NCBI GenBank assembly: GCA_963721335.1
Contig: CAVRIV010000008.1
Span: 1,302,001 to 1,366,000 of the forward strand
DNA length: 64,000 nucleotides
Reading direction: 5' to 3'
DNA from: CAVXDY01 sp963721335
GTDB taxonomy: Bacteria; Actinomycetota; Thermoleophilia; Miltoncostaeales; Miltoncostaeaceae
Shown here: piece after piece, positions 7,873-15,982 of the stretch
Layout of the letters: every line of letters starts with the position of its first letter
How positions within the stretch are numbered: position 1 is the first letter of the stretch
Position numbers and translations under genes: made by a program
The notes under the pieces: model-generated
Seen by the model: the letters and a program-made list of their open reading frames with translations, nothing else
Database searches by the model: none
What the model was told of the DNA's origin: nothing

Positions 7873-9185
7873 TGGGAGCGGGCACGCCGATCCCGGACGG
7901 CCTGGCCGACGCCTTCGACGCGGGGCTCGCCGAGGCGATCCTCAACCGGCGCTCACGGCGCGTGGGCCTCGGCATGGAGCTGCCCGAGGGGCCTCTGAGC
8001 TACCGCTCCGAGGCGGCGCCCGTGCCCCTGTCCGAGCTCGAGGAGGCGGTGCTCGTGTGGCTGGGCACCGGCACGACCGGCCTCGCGCTCGGCGACCTGC
8101 CTCCCGACGGCCTGTCCTGGATGCACCGCTGGGTGGGGCGTTCCTGGCCGTGCTCGTGCAACTCGCACTCGACCGAGCTCTTCTACACCAACGACGACGG
8201 TCTCCACGTGGTGGGCCTGCGGGGCCGCGACCCCGACGACGGCGCCACGGCCTCCTTCGCCGGCGCGTCGCCGGAGCAGGCGCTCGCCACGATGCTCCGC
8301 CTCTTCCGCGAGACCCGCACCACCCTCGAGACCGGCCGCGCCGACCTGCCGCGGGGAGAGCCGGGCCTCTTCGCCTTCAACTCGTGGAACGTGAACCAGC
8401 CGGGCACGAGCCTGTTCATCCCGGTCACGAACACCACGGTCGAATACCTGACGCTGCTGTTCATCTACTTCGACGACCACAACCGCTTCTCGGTGGTGGA
8501 CGAGCTGAGCGGGGCCCGGCCGTGCGGGCTCGACCGCTACGTCGAGTCCGGGCGCCTCGGCAGCGTGGAGCTGTCGCTGATGGACCTGGAGCTGCGGGTG
8601 CTCACGACGCTCAACGTCGAGGGCGCCTTCATCTGCCAGAACATGAGCCTGGCCCTCCAGGCGCTCGGCCTGGGCGGGTGGGCGTTCACCGGCTTCCTCC
8701 CCCACCACGTCCTCGGCGTCGATCCGGCCCACCGGGGCCTGGGATTCGACGCGGTCACGCCCGAGCGCACGCCCCGGGCCCACGCCAGGCCGGTCCCGGT
8801 GGGCCGGGCGGGCGTGATGGAGGGCCTCTGCCCGCCCTACGTCTCCGACATGGGGGAGGCGGTGCGGCTCTTCCTGGACGAGCGGCGCGCCGAGCCCCAC
8901 CGCGCGAGCCCCTACGAGCGACCGGACGAGGTGCTCGCCGGGCGGGCGGACCCGACCGAGGAGACGATCGAGATCGTCACGACCTTCTGCCAGTACGTCC
9001 TGGACACGTACGGGCGCTTCCCGGCCTTCATCGACCCGATGTTCGTGCGGCTGGTGCTGCAGGCGCACCACCTGGACCTCGGCTTCTACGACCGCCACTA
9101 CGCCGAGGGGGCCTACAGCGAGCGCCACGCGCGCCACATGGAGCTGTGGCACCCGCCCGGCGCGGACGGAGCGGCGCCTGGCTAG
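7872..9185 (+). CDS. Large hypothetical protein, possibly nitroreductase-like
   Basis: A 437-residue cytoplasmic protein. The N-terminus, with EAILNRRSRRVGLGMELPEG and later LSELEEAVLVWLGTG, recalls the entry helices of nitroreductase/SagB-type flavoproteins, where RRSxR binds FMN phosphate. The middle holds FNSWNVNQPGTSLFIPVTNT and a Phe/Tyr-rich core (LLFIYFDDHNRFSVVDEL). I do not recognise a characterised family for the whole length and no full FMN site can be traced, so the nitroreductase link is tentative. The ATG overlaps the upstream stop (TGATG); the stop at 9185 overlaps the convergent DUF1385 gene by a few bases. Confidence 0.55.
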   Translation: MGAGTPIPDGLADAFDAGLAEAILNRRSRRVGLGMELPEGPLSYRSEAAPVPLSELEEAVLVWLGTGTTGLALGDLPPDGLSWMHRWVGRSWPCSCNSHSTELFYTNDDGLHVVGLRGRDPDDGATASFAGASPEQALATMLRLFRETRTTLETGRADLPRGEPGLFAFNSWNVNQPGTSLFIPVTNTTVEYLTLLFIYFDDHNRFSVVDELSGARPCGLDRYVESGRLGSVELSLMDLELRVLTTLNVEGAFICQNMSLALQALGLGGWAFTGFLPHHVLGVDPAHRGLGFDAVTPERTPRAHARPVPVGRAGVMEGLCPPYVSDMGEAVRLFLDERRAEPHRASPYERPDEVLAGRADPTEETIEIVTTFCQYVLDTYGRFPAFIDPMFVRLVLQAHHLDLGFYDRHYAEGAYSERHARHMELWHPPGADGAAPG

Positions 9186-10157
9186 GAGGCCGAGGGCTGC
9201 GGGTCGGCGACCGCGGCGTGAGCGGGGGCGGCGGGCTGCTTCGCCACGGCGGCGCTGGTCGCGGCCTCGGGCTGCTCGAGCGCCACGGCGAGCGCCGCGC
9301 AGGCCACCTCGAGCTCCTCGGGGTCGGGCTCGGCGGTCGTCAGCCGCTGGGCCCACAGGCCGGGCCATGAGAGGAAGCGCCACCGCGTGTCGGCGCAGGC
9401 GCGCCGCCTGGCGCTGGAGCTCGAAGGCGATCGCGGTCACGATCGGCGCGCCGATGAGCCGGGTGGCGATGAGCGCCGGGTAGGTGAAGACGCCCGTGAT
9501 GGCGAGCACCGCCCCGTAGACCGCGATCGACACGACGGCCGAGACCACCAGGAACGACGTGCCGCACCGTGGATGGAACCGGGTGAACCCGGCCGCCACC
9601 GCGGCCGTCACGGGTCCGCCGGCCTCGTGGGCGGCGATCGCCTTGTGCTCGGCCCCGTGGTACTTGAGGATCTTCCGGAAGGGGCGGAAGAGGCTCAGGA
9701 GCAGGAGCATCCCGAGCAGCAGGCCCAGCCGGATCGCCGCGTCGGCGACGATGAAGGCGGCCCCGGTGAGGCCCGCCTCCTTGGCGATCACGACCGGGCC
9801 GATGCGGAAGGCGGCGATCTGGATCGCGGCGCCGAGCAGCCCTCCGATGCCGATCGCCGTCTTGCCCCAGAAGCCGATGCCCTCGGGCTCCTCGTCGACC
9901 TCGTCGTCGGAGGCCGAGGGGACCTCCGCCCATCGCAGGCGCTCACCGATCGACATCGACCTCTTGCCGGTGATGACCGCCGACCGGATCGCCATCACGC
10001 CGCGCATCAGCGGCAGCCGGGCCCAGCGGGACGTCGGGGGCTCGAGGTCGAAGCCCTCGGTGACGATGGCGCCGTCCTCCTCGCGGCGCACCGCGACGCC
10101 CACCCGCGTGCGCGTGCGCATCATCACGCCGCCGGGCAAGGCGCTCCCGCCCACCAT
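9182..10157 (-). CDS. DUF1385 (YqhQ-like) membrane protein, frameshifted
   Basis: It begins MVGGSALPGGVMMRTRTRVG, the hallmark start of the DUF1385/YqhQ family, and has the family motif KYHGAEHKAIAAHE, the FHPRCGTSFLV segment and four to five membrane helices. The frame is lost near 9,375; in the next frame the expected end RFLSWPGLWAQRLTTAEPD continues to a stop at 9182. One base indel therefore splits an otherwise normal gene of about 325 codons. The biochemical role of the family is not established. ATG 10157 was picked because it starts the conserved GG-x-A motif. Confidence 0.85.
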
Positions 10158-10267
10158 TCCGATTGCGTCGTCGCCCTTGCGGCGTGGGATCTCGGATCCT
10201 CCGATCGGACCGTGCGCCCGTCTCACCGGCGCCCCCGGGGAAGTGTAGAGAACGGCCCCCGGGGCTC

Positions 10268-10585
10268 CTACGCGGCGGGGCGGGGCCGCGGCGTGAGCGA
10301 CACCGAGAGCTCGACCAGCTGGGCGTCCCCCATCCCGGCCACCGTGAGCGCCTCCTTCGCCAGCCGGCTGCCATCGCGCGCGGCGTCGGCCATCCCCAGG
10401 CGCACCGAGATCCAGAAGGTCGCCGTCACGCGCCGGCGGCGGCTGTCGGCCCCCACCTCATCGACGCCGCCCGCCCCCGGCATCTCCGCCAGCGCGTTCC
10501 TCAGCCGCTCGCGGGCGCCCGTGCCGAGGCCGCGGGCCGAGACCGCGGTGAAGGTGACGCGGAATTCCTTCAGGTCGTCGGCCAT
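10268..10585 (-). CDS. Hypothetical small protein
   Basis: 105 residues, MADDLKEFRVTFTAVSARGLG, with alternating hydrophobic strands and two long helices. The pattern is consistent with an alpha/beta ferredoxin-like fold (VTATFWISVRLGMADAAR, then VELSVSLTPRP). No catalytic motif is visible and I do not recognise the family. It lies just downstream of, and on the same strand as, another hypothetical gene (10599-11096), with a 13-nt gap, so the two are probably one transcript. Confidence 0.6.
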   Translation of the reverse strand: MADDLKEFRVTFTAVSARGLGTGARERLRNALAEMPGAGGVDEVGADSRRRRVTATFWISVRLGMADAARDGSRLAKEALTVAGMGDAQLVELSVSLTPRPRPAA

Positions 10586-10598
10586 CGCGCGCGCCAGA

Positions 10599-11096
10599 CT
10601 ATCCCCATTCGCGCCGCTGCCAGCCCGCGGCGCCGTCCGCGTCGGCCACGGCGTCGAGCGCGTCGAGCGCCGCGACGCGCCGGTCGGGGTCCACCTCGGC
10701 GTCCCAGGCCCACTCCCATACCCGGGGCTCCCCGGTGGGTCGCACGAGGCCCACCCGGTGCCGCGGGCGCGGCTCCCCCATGGCCACCCGCAGGTCCGGC
10801 AGCGCCGGATGGCCGCCCAACGCGAGCGTGATCCGCCCCGTCGCGTCGAGCAGGTAGGGCCCCGCCCCGTCGGAGACCAGCACCGGGAGGACCACCTCCA
10901 CCAGCGCCCGGTCCCACCGGCCGGGCTCCCATCCGGCCAGCGCCTCCTGCACGTCCGCGGCCTCCTGCCGGGTGACGCCCGCGAAGCGCACCCGCCCGTC
11001 GGGGAAGGCGAGGGCCCAGCGCCGGGTGGCATCGGACACCCCGGCGGCGGCGGAGGGCGCCGGGACCAGCGCGATGGAGCCGGGCGGCGGGGACAC
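10599..11096 (-). CDS. Hypothetical protein
   Basis: About 165 residues when started at the GTG of 11096, the last good start before the divergent dehydrogenase gene. The sequence carries RRWALAFPDGRVRFAGVTRQ and PYLLDATGRITLALGGHPA, suggesting a small mixed alpha/beta protein, and it is rich in Trp near the end (VWEWAWDAEVD). No membrane segment, signal peptide or known motif. It precedes the 105-residue gene on the same strand and shares a 37-bp divergent promoter region with the alcohol dehydrogenase. Confidence 0.5.
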   Translation of the reverse strand: MSPPPGSIALVPAPSAAAGVSDATRRWALAFPDGRVRFAGVTRQEAADVQEALAGWEPGRWDRALVEVVLPVLVSDGAGPYLLDATGRITLALGGHPALPDLRVAMGEPRPRHRVGLVRPTGEPRVWEWAWDAEVDPDRRVAALDALDAVADADGAAGWQRREWG

Positions 11097-11133
11097 GGTG
11101 ACGCAGGATAGGCGCGCGCGGTAGCGTCGAGCG

Positions 11134-12141
11134 ATGCGCGCGATGGTGCTGCGCCGGCCCGGCCCGGCGAGCTCGGGCCCGCTCGAGCTGGTCGAGCTCC
11201 CCGATCCCCGCCCCGGCCCGGGCGAGCTTCTGCTGGAGGTGGGCGCGTGCGCCGTCTGCCGCACCGACCTCCAGCTCGCCGAGGGCGATCTGCCCGCGCG
11301 GCGGCTGCCGATCGTGCCGGGCCACCAGGCCGTCTGCCGGGTGGCCGCGCTCGGCGCCGGCGTGCGGGGCTGGCGCGAGGGCGACCGAGCCGGCGCCTAC
11401 TGGCTGGCCGGCGCCTGCGGCACGTGCACCCGCTGCCGCTCGGGACGCGAGAACCTGTGCGAGGACGCCGTCTTCACGGGCTGGGACCGCGACGGCGGCT
11501 TCGCCGAGCGGATGCTGGTCCGAGCGGACTTCGCCGCCCGCCTGCCCGAGGGCCCCGGCGACGTCGCCCTCGCGCCCCTGCTCTGCGGCGGCATCATCGG
11601 GTATCGCGCGCTTGCGCTCAGCGGCATCGCGCCGGGCGGGCGGCTCGGCCTCTACGGGTTCGGCGCCTCGGCTCTCTGCGCAATACAGCTCGCGCGGCAC
11701 ATGGACTGCGAGGTCTACGTCTGCACCCGCTCGGAACGCGAGCGCGCCCGGGCCCGGGCGCTCGGCGCGGTCTGGACGGGGGGCTACGACGAGCGGCCTC
11801 CCGAGCCCCTCGACGCGGCGGTGACCTTCGCCCCGGCCGGGGACGTGGTCGTCGCCGCCCTGGGCGCCCTCGACCGCGGCGCCACGGTGGCCATCAACGC
11901 CATCCACCTGGACCGAATGCCGGAGTTCCCCTACGAGCTCCTCTGGTGGGAGCGGGTGATCCGCAGCGTGGCCAACGTCACCCGCGCCGACGCCGCCGAG
12001 TTCCTCGCCCTCGCCGTCGAGATCCCGGTGACGACGCAGACCGAGTCCCACCCGCTGGAGGACGCGAACGCCGCCCTGGAGCGCCTGTCGCGCGGCGAGG
12101 TGGAGGGTGCCGCGGTCCTGGTGCCCGAGCCCCGCCGCTGA
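11134..12141 (+). CDS. Zinc-dependent alcohol dehydrogenase family protein
   Basis: 335 residues of the medium-chain dehydrogenase/reductase family. The N-terminal GroES-like domain has the catalytic-zinc cysteine in GACAVCRTDLQL, the GHQ variant of the usual GHE, and the four-cysteine structural zinc lobe GTCTRCRSGRENLC. The Rossmann half has LYGFGASALCAIQLARH for NAD(P) binding. It should interconvert an alcohol and an aldehyde or ketone in the cytoplasm. It resembles the AdhA-like subgroup of single-domain bacterial enzymes. Glu-to-Gln in the GHE motif is common in this group. It is a stand-alone gene; the substrate is unknown. Confidence 0.88.
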   Translation: MRAMVLRRPGPASSGPLELVELPDPRPGPGELLLEVGACAVCRTDLQLAEGDLPARRLPIVPGHQAVCRVAALGAGVRGWREGDRAGAYWLAGACGTCTRCRSGRENLCEDAVFTGWDRDGGFAERMLVRADFAARLPEGPGDVALAPLLCGGIIGYRALALSGIAPGGRLGLYGFGASALCAIQLARHMDCEVYVCTRSERERARARALGAVWTGGYDERPPEPLDAAVTFAPAGDVVVAALGALDRGATVAINAIHLDRMPEFPYELLWWERVIRSVANVTRADAAEFLALAVEIPVTTQTESHPLEDANAALERLSRGEVEGAAVLVPEPRR

Positions 12142-12161
12142 AGTCTGCGCGTAGGCGGCCG

Positions 12162-13502
12162 ATGAGAATCCGTGATCCCCCGGAGGGCGTTGCGGTGCCC
12201 TGCCAGGGGGAAATGGGCGATCCCGAGCGCATCATGTCCCCTCCTTCCTCGAACGGCACGACCCCGAGCCGGCCGACGCGACTGCTGCGAGCGCACGAGC
12301 GCTGGCTGACCGGTGCGCGTGTGGGAGGGCAGCGGGCCAACCGCGACGCCACCATCCTGGCCGGCGCAGATCTCTCCGGCGCCGATCTGCGGCGCGCCGA
12401 CCTGGCGGGCCAGGACCTGCGCGGGACCGACCTGCGGGGAACGCGGCTCGGACGAGCGCGCCTTCGCGGCGCCGATCTGCGCGGCGCCCTGCTCGACGGG
12501 GCCGATCTCGTCGGCGCGGGACTGGTGGAGGCGAGGCTCGACGATGCGCTGATCCGGGGAGCGCGCCTGGAGGGCGCCGTCCTGGCGAGGGCGTCCCTGC
12601 GGGGAACCGACCTCACGGGATCCCGGCTCGCGGGAGCCGATCTCGACGGCGCCGATCTGTGTGGGGCGATCCTCGAGGACACCGATTGGGGGGAGGCGCC
12701 CACCCCCAGCCGCACCGTCGGCGTGGGAGGCGTGCACAGCCTGTGCGGAGCGTCCCTGGAGGGCACCGACCTGGCCGGGTTCATCCTGCGCGGCGCGGAC
12801 CTGACCGATGCCGACCTGTCGCGCGCCGACCTTCGCGGGACCGACCTGCGCGACGCGTGCCTGTTCCGCGCCCGCCTCGAGGAGGCCCGGCTCCAGGGCG
12901 CCCTTCTGAGCGGCGCCGACCTGACCTCCGCGAACCTGCGCGGAGCCGACCTGCGCGGAGCCGACCTGACCGGGAACGACCTCGCCGAGGCGGTCCTCGA
13001 TGGCGCCGACCTGCGCGACTGCGCGTTCGCGGGCGTGACGGGGGCGAGCCTGGTGGGCGTGATGCTCGAGGGCTTCAATCAGCACGGCAGCCACACGGCG
13101 ACCGCTTTCGGCCTGACGCCCGACCTGCGTCAGGCGAACCTGCGTGCGGCCAACCTGGCGGGCTTCGACCTGAGCGATGCCGACCTGCGCGGTGCCGACC
13201 TGACGCGGGCGGTGCTGCGCGGGGCGGTGCTCACGGGCGCCCATCTCGAGGGGTCCCTTCTGAACGGCGCCGACCTGACCGGCGCCGTGCTGGTGCGCGC
13301 CCGTCTCGCCGGCGCGCACCTTCTGGCAACGGTGCTGCGCGATGCGGACCTCTCCGAGGCCGACCTCCGCGACTGCGACGTGACCGTGGCCGACCGCACG
13401 GGGATACGACGGGCGCCCGACCGGCCGGTGGCGGCCACCGCTCCCCGTCCGGTCGAGCACGAGCGGAACGAGGTTCCTACAGCCCGCCCGAGACCTTCTT
13501 GA
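12162..13502 (+). CDS. Pentapeptide-repeat protein
   Basis: About 446 residues, of which residues 60 to 425 are almost unbroken A(D/N)LXX pentapeptide repeats (for example GADLSGADLRRADLAGQDLR). These fold into a right-handed quadrilateral beta-helix. The repeats are broken twice, near 12,690-12,745 and 13,065-13,115, giving three helix blocks. Related proteins such as Qnr and MfpA mimic DNA and protect gyrase, but most have no known role, and nothing here proves gyrase binding. Start uncertain: 12162, 12213 and 12234 are all in-frame ATG codons. The 3' end overlaps the convergent pilin gene by 26 bp. Confidence 0.88.
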   Translation: MRIRDPPEGVAVPCQGEMGDPERIMSPPSSNGTTPSRPTRLLRAHERWLTGARVGGQRANRDATILAGADLSGADLRRADLAGQDLRGTDLRGTRLGRARLRGADLRGALLDGADLVGAGLVEARLDDALIRGARLEGAVLARASLRGTDLTGSRLAGADLDGADLCGAILEDTDWGEAPTPSRTVGVGGVHSLCGASLEGTDLAGFILRGADLTDADLSRADLRGTDLRDACLFRARLEEARLQGALLSGADLTSANLRGADLRGADLTGNDLAEAVLDGADLRDCAFAGVTGASLVGVMLEGFNQHGSHTATAFGLTPDLRQANLRAANLAGFDLSDADLRGADLTRAVLRGAVLTGAHLEGSLLNGADLTGAVLVRARLAGAHLLATVLRDADLSEADLRDCDVTVADRTGIRRAPDRPVAATAPRPVEHERNEVPTARPRPS

Positions 13503-13707
13503 TCGAGTCGCCGATGGCCTTCTTCAGGCCGTCGCCCACCGCCGGTGCCCACCCCTTGGCCGCGACGGCCACCGCGGCGATCAGGAGCGTCACCATCACG
13601 ACGACGCCCACGTACTCCACGGTGCCCTGGCCGCGGTGATCCTCGCGCGCCCGCTCGACCGCCGTGACGGCGGCCGCGTGCAGCCACGCGATCAGCGCAT
13701 ATCCCAT
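13477..13707 (-). CDS. Flp/Tad-type prepilin-like small protein
   Basis: 76 residues with a short basic leader and then GQGTVEYVGVVVMVTLLIAAV, the class III (Flp/TadE-type) prepilin signature: Gly before the cleavage site, a Glu at +5 and one hydrophobic helix. After processing by a TadV-like peptidase it would sit in the membrane or polymerise as a thin pilus subunit. No tad assembly ATPase or secretin is in the window. The next upstream gene on this strand is a TadE-like protein with the same signature, so they probably form a pair. Confidence 0.75.
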   Translation of the reverse strand: MGYALIAWLHAAAVTAVERAREDHRGQGTVEYVGVVVMVTLLIAAVAVAAKGWAPAVGDGLKKAIGDSIKKVSGGL

Positions 13708-13812
13708 CGGTCCGTCTCCTTGGTTCGTTGGCGAGTCGATGCTCCGGCGCGACCCTTCGCGATCGCGACACCCGGGCGTGCCGATGGGCGCGCGCGTGGG
13801 TGACGAGCGTCG

Positions 13813-14493
13813 TCACGGCGTGCGCTCGGGGGCGGGCGCGGGCACGGGCGCGCGCTCGGGTGCCGGAGGACGCGGGCCCCGCCGCCCGCGCCCGACGCGC
13901 CGGGCCCCCCGGCGAAGCAGGGCCTCGCCCACCTCCACCGCCAGGTCGGCCGAATTCCTCCCCGCGTCCTCAGAGGCCCGCAGAGCCGCCTCTCGCAACG
14001 GCATCGAGCGCAGCTCCTGCGCGTACGCCCAGAGCGCGGCCGCGTCGCGCAGGGCCCGGAGCGTGGCGCCCTCGGGCGTGAGCAGATCGGGATCGGGAAA
14101 GGTGACGAGGCCCGCGAGGGGGTCGTCCAGGAACTCGCGTCCGCGCTCGCGGAGCCGCTGCTTGAAGGCGCGGTCGAACGCCGCGTTCATCTCCAGCCCC
14201 AGGTCAACTCCCGCCCGCGAGCGGCGGGCGGCGGCGCGCAGGGCCCGCCCGATGGGCTCGTCGTCGCGGCCTCGCAGGTCGGCGACCTCCTGGGGCAGCG
14301 GGTAGCGCCACTCCAGGAGGCCGGGGTCGCGCACGAGCGGCGTGGCGACCGCTGCGATGGCGTCCGGGGGCCGGTCCGGCGGCCGGACCTCGCGCGCCAG
14401 CCAGGTGGAGGTGGCCAGGAGGGCGACCGCGACGACGACCGCGATGCCGATGCCCTCCAGGGCGGCCTGGCCGCTCTCACCCCGCCGATGCAC
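13813..14493 (-). CDS. TadE-like pseudopilin with long basic extracellular part
   Basis: About 226 residues beginning with RRGESGQAALEGIGIAVVV, again the Flp/TadE prepilin motif, then one membrane helix (about 17-37) and a helical outer domain of about 150 residues rich in Arg and Glu. The C-terminus is Pro/Arg/Ala-rich. It is probably a minor pilin or envelope protein processed with the small pilin downstream. The start is uncertain: the GTG at 14493 puts about 8 residues before the cleavage motif, as expected, while the frame is open to 14613. Confidence 0.6.
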   Translation of the reverse strand: MHRRGESGQAALEGIGIAVVVAVALLATSTWLAREVRPPDRPPDAIAAVATPLVRDPGLLEWRYPLPQEVADLRGRDDEPIGRALRAAARRSRAGVDLGLEMNAAFDRAFKQRLRERGREFLDDPLAGLVTFPDPDLLTPEGATLRALRDAAALWAYAQELRSMPLREAALRASEDAGRNSADLAVEVGEALLRRGARRVGRGRRGPRPPAPERAPVPAPAPERTP

Positions 14494-14601
14494 CGGCCGA
14501 CCGTAGGCGGGGGCGCCGCCGCGGATCCGCACCCACCGGCGACAGATGGCGCGCCGAAGGGCGCCCCCGGGCGTGCGCATGCCCACGGGTGCGATCAGGG
14601 T

Positions 14602-14607
14602 TACAAT
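14602..14607 (+). promoter_or_regulatory. Putative -10 box for the 14641 gene
   Basis: TACAAT matches five of six bases of the sigma-70/HrdB -10 consensus in an otherwise GC-rich region, 33 bp before the GTG start. No strong -35 hexamer is evident. The ribosome-binding site GAAGGAGG follows. Confidence 0.4.
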
Positions 14608-14640
14608 CGCCACCAGGAATCATCCCCGAAGGAGGGCACG

Positions 14641-15066
14641 GTGGCCGTTCTCGATTCCCTCGCCAAGCAGGCGAGCCGCCTGGCGACAGATGTGCAGGTG
14701 TCGCTCAAGCGCGCCCGCGTCGAGGGCGAGCGGCGACTGCTGCAGCGCCAGCACCGCACGGCGCTGGAGGAGCTCGGCGAGCGTACCTACGAGCTCGTGC
14801 GCGCGGGGACCCTCCCGGAGGACCCGCTGGCGACCGAGATCGCCGCGGTCGAGTCGAAGCTCATGGAGATCGAGGCCAAGGTCGCGGAGATCGAGGGGTT
14901 GCGCGCGGACGACGAGGACGAGCCCGAGGCGCCCGAGGACCCCTCCCGGACGGCGTTTCCCATGGTCGATGACCGCTCCGCCGAGGACGGCGGGAAGACC
15001 CCGCCCGAGAGCGGACCGGGCGAGGGCTGGGAGGCCGCGAAGCGCTTCTTCCCGCGGAGCGACTGA
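14641..15066 (+). CDS. Helical hypothetical protein with acidic tail
   Basis: 141 residues starting at GTG 14641 behind a near-perfect GAAGGAGG ribosome-binding site. Residues 1-95 are amphipathic helices (EGERRLLQRQHRTALEELGE, KLMEIEAKVAEIEGLR) and resemble small coiled-coil proteins often placed with zinc-ribbon genes. The C-terminal third is acidic and disordered, ending WEAAKRFFPRSD. No catalytic motif. The two genes that follow on the same strand encode zinc-ribbon proteins, so a shared helper role is possible but unproven. Confidence 0.65.
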   Translation: MAVLDSLAKQASRLATDVQVSLKRARVEGERRLLQRQHRTALEELGERTYELVRAGTLPEDPLATEIAAVESKLMEIEAKVAEIEGLRADDEDEPEAPEDPSRTAFPMVDDRSAEDGGKTPPESGPGEGWEAAKRFFPRSD

Positions 15067-15187
15067 CCTCCGGGACGGGCCGTGTCACAGGCGGGCGGCG
15101 GCGTGTTGCGCCCATAAAGCGCAGGTGTATGCTCTCGCCACGGCCGAGGGCCCTGCTCGCCCAAGTGAGTGCAAGGGAGTGACCGGC

Positions 15188-15466
15188 GTGAGAGCCGAGT
15201 CCGATCTTCAAGGACATCACCGCTCTGAGGCGCCTGCGTGTCACCGATGCGGCCTTCCGCTCCTGGCGGAGACGCGCTTCTGCCCCTACTGCGAGCGCTG
15301 GCTCGACGAGGGGGGCCTGTCCCGCCTGCTCAGCCGCAAGCGCGGAGCGGCCGGGGGCGGGGGGCGGCGCGTGGCCGGCGTGTCCGAGCGGCTGCTCCTG
15401 GTGATCGGGCTCACGCTGTTCACGCTGGTGGCCGCGGCGAGCATCGTCGCCGCCCTCACCACCTGA
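15188..15466 (+). CDS. Zinc-ribbon protein with C-terminal membrane helix
   Basis: 92 residues. Two CxxC knuckles (CHRCGLPL and CPYCERWLDEG) make a zinc ribbon; then comes a basic linker (SRKRGAAGGGGRR) and one C-terminal membrane helix (LLLVIGLTLFTLVAAASIVA). Tail-anchored zinc ribbons of this type face the cytoplasm and have no assigned function. The GTG at 15188 is supported by AGGGAG about ten bases upstream. The following 56-residue gene is also a zinc ribbon. Confidence 0.65.
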   Translation: MRAESDLQGHHRSEAPACHRCGLPLLAETRFCPYCERWLDEGGLSRLLSRKRGAAGGGGRRVAGVSERLLLVIGLTLFTLVAAASIVAALTT

Positions 15467-15503
15467 CCCCGCGGCGCGCCCATCCCGGACGGAGGTCCTG
15501 AAC

Positions 15504-15674
15504 GTGGCCAAGGTTCACGACGATGAGTTGTTCCGGGTCGGCGACGAGGTGACCGGCTCCTTCCGCTGCGCCGAGTGCGACCTGCTGATCACCTCGCCGC
15601 GCGAGAGCGACGGGGTGCTCGTCCTGCCGCCCTGCCCGCTCTGCGACGCCGAGGAGTGGCGCCAGATCTCCTAG
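15504..15674 (+). CDS. 56-residue zinc-ribbon protein
   Basis: A short gene, GTG start at 15504 with GGAGG eight bases upstream. The protein begins MAKVHDDELFRVGDEV, followed by a CAEC knuckle and a CPLC knuckle and ending EEWRQIS. This is the layout of rubredoxin-like or zinc-ribbon mini-proteins (YVTG...C-x2-C...C-x2-C). It probably binds one zinc or iron. It follows the tail-anchored zinc-ribbon gene after 37 bp and converges with the GYD-domain gene. Confidence 0.7.
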   Translation: MAKVHDDELFRVGDEVTGSFRCAECDLLITSPRESDGVLVLPPCPLCDAEEWRQIS

Positions 15675-15676
15675 GC

Positions 15677-15982
15677 CTACGGGGCGGCCGGGTCGGGCAC
15701 GTCGAGGGTCTCGATCAACTCGTCGACCGGGATCGCGACCAGGGTCTCGAAGGTGGCGCTGCCACGCGCCGAGAGCTCCGTGGAGATCCGCGCGATGACC
15801 TCCTCCCCCGGCGCCTCGACCACGCTCAGGAAGTCGTAGGCGCCGAGCAGCGCCCACTGACGGACGACGCGGCCCCCGAGCCCCTCGATCTCCCGGTTCA
15901 CCTCGAACAGGCGCTCCGGGGTGGTGGCCAGCGTCTGGAGCCCCTGCGGGCTGAGGGTGGACAGCAGGAGGAACGTCCTCAC
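15677..15982 (-). CDS. GYD-domain protein
   Basis: 101 residues: VRTFLLLSTLSPQGLQTLAT, then GGRVVRQWALLGAYDFLSVV, the GYD-family pattern (here GAYDFL). These are small ferredoxin-like alpha/beta proteins, usually multimeric, with no assigned reaction. The GTG start (15982) overlaps the stop of the dehalogenase-like hydrolase as GTGA, so the two are translationally coupled on one transcript. Confidence 0.8.
   Translation of the reverse strand: MRTFLLLSTLSPQGLQTLATTPERLFEVNREIEGLGGRVVRQWALLGAYDFLSVVEAPGEEVIARISTELSARGSATFETLVAIPVDELIETLDVPDPAAP

Noticed and set aside
11931..13460. 509-codon minus-strand frame over the pentapeptide gene
   Set aside because: Mirror of the repeats (QVGxAQVG pattern); the plus strand gives real A(D/N)LXX repeats.
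12313..13502. CRISPR or tandem-repeat array in the 15-bp periodic DNA
   Set aside because: The period comes from five-codon protein repeats; units are not identical and there are no spacers.
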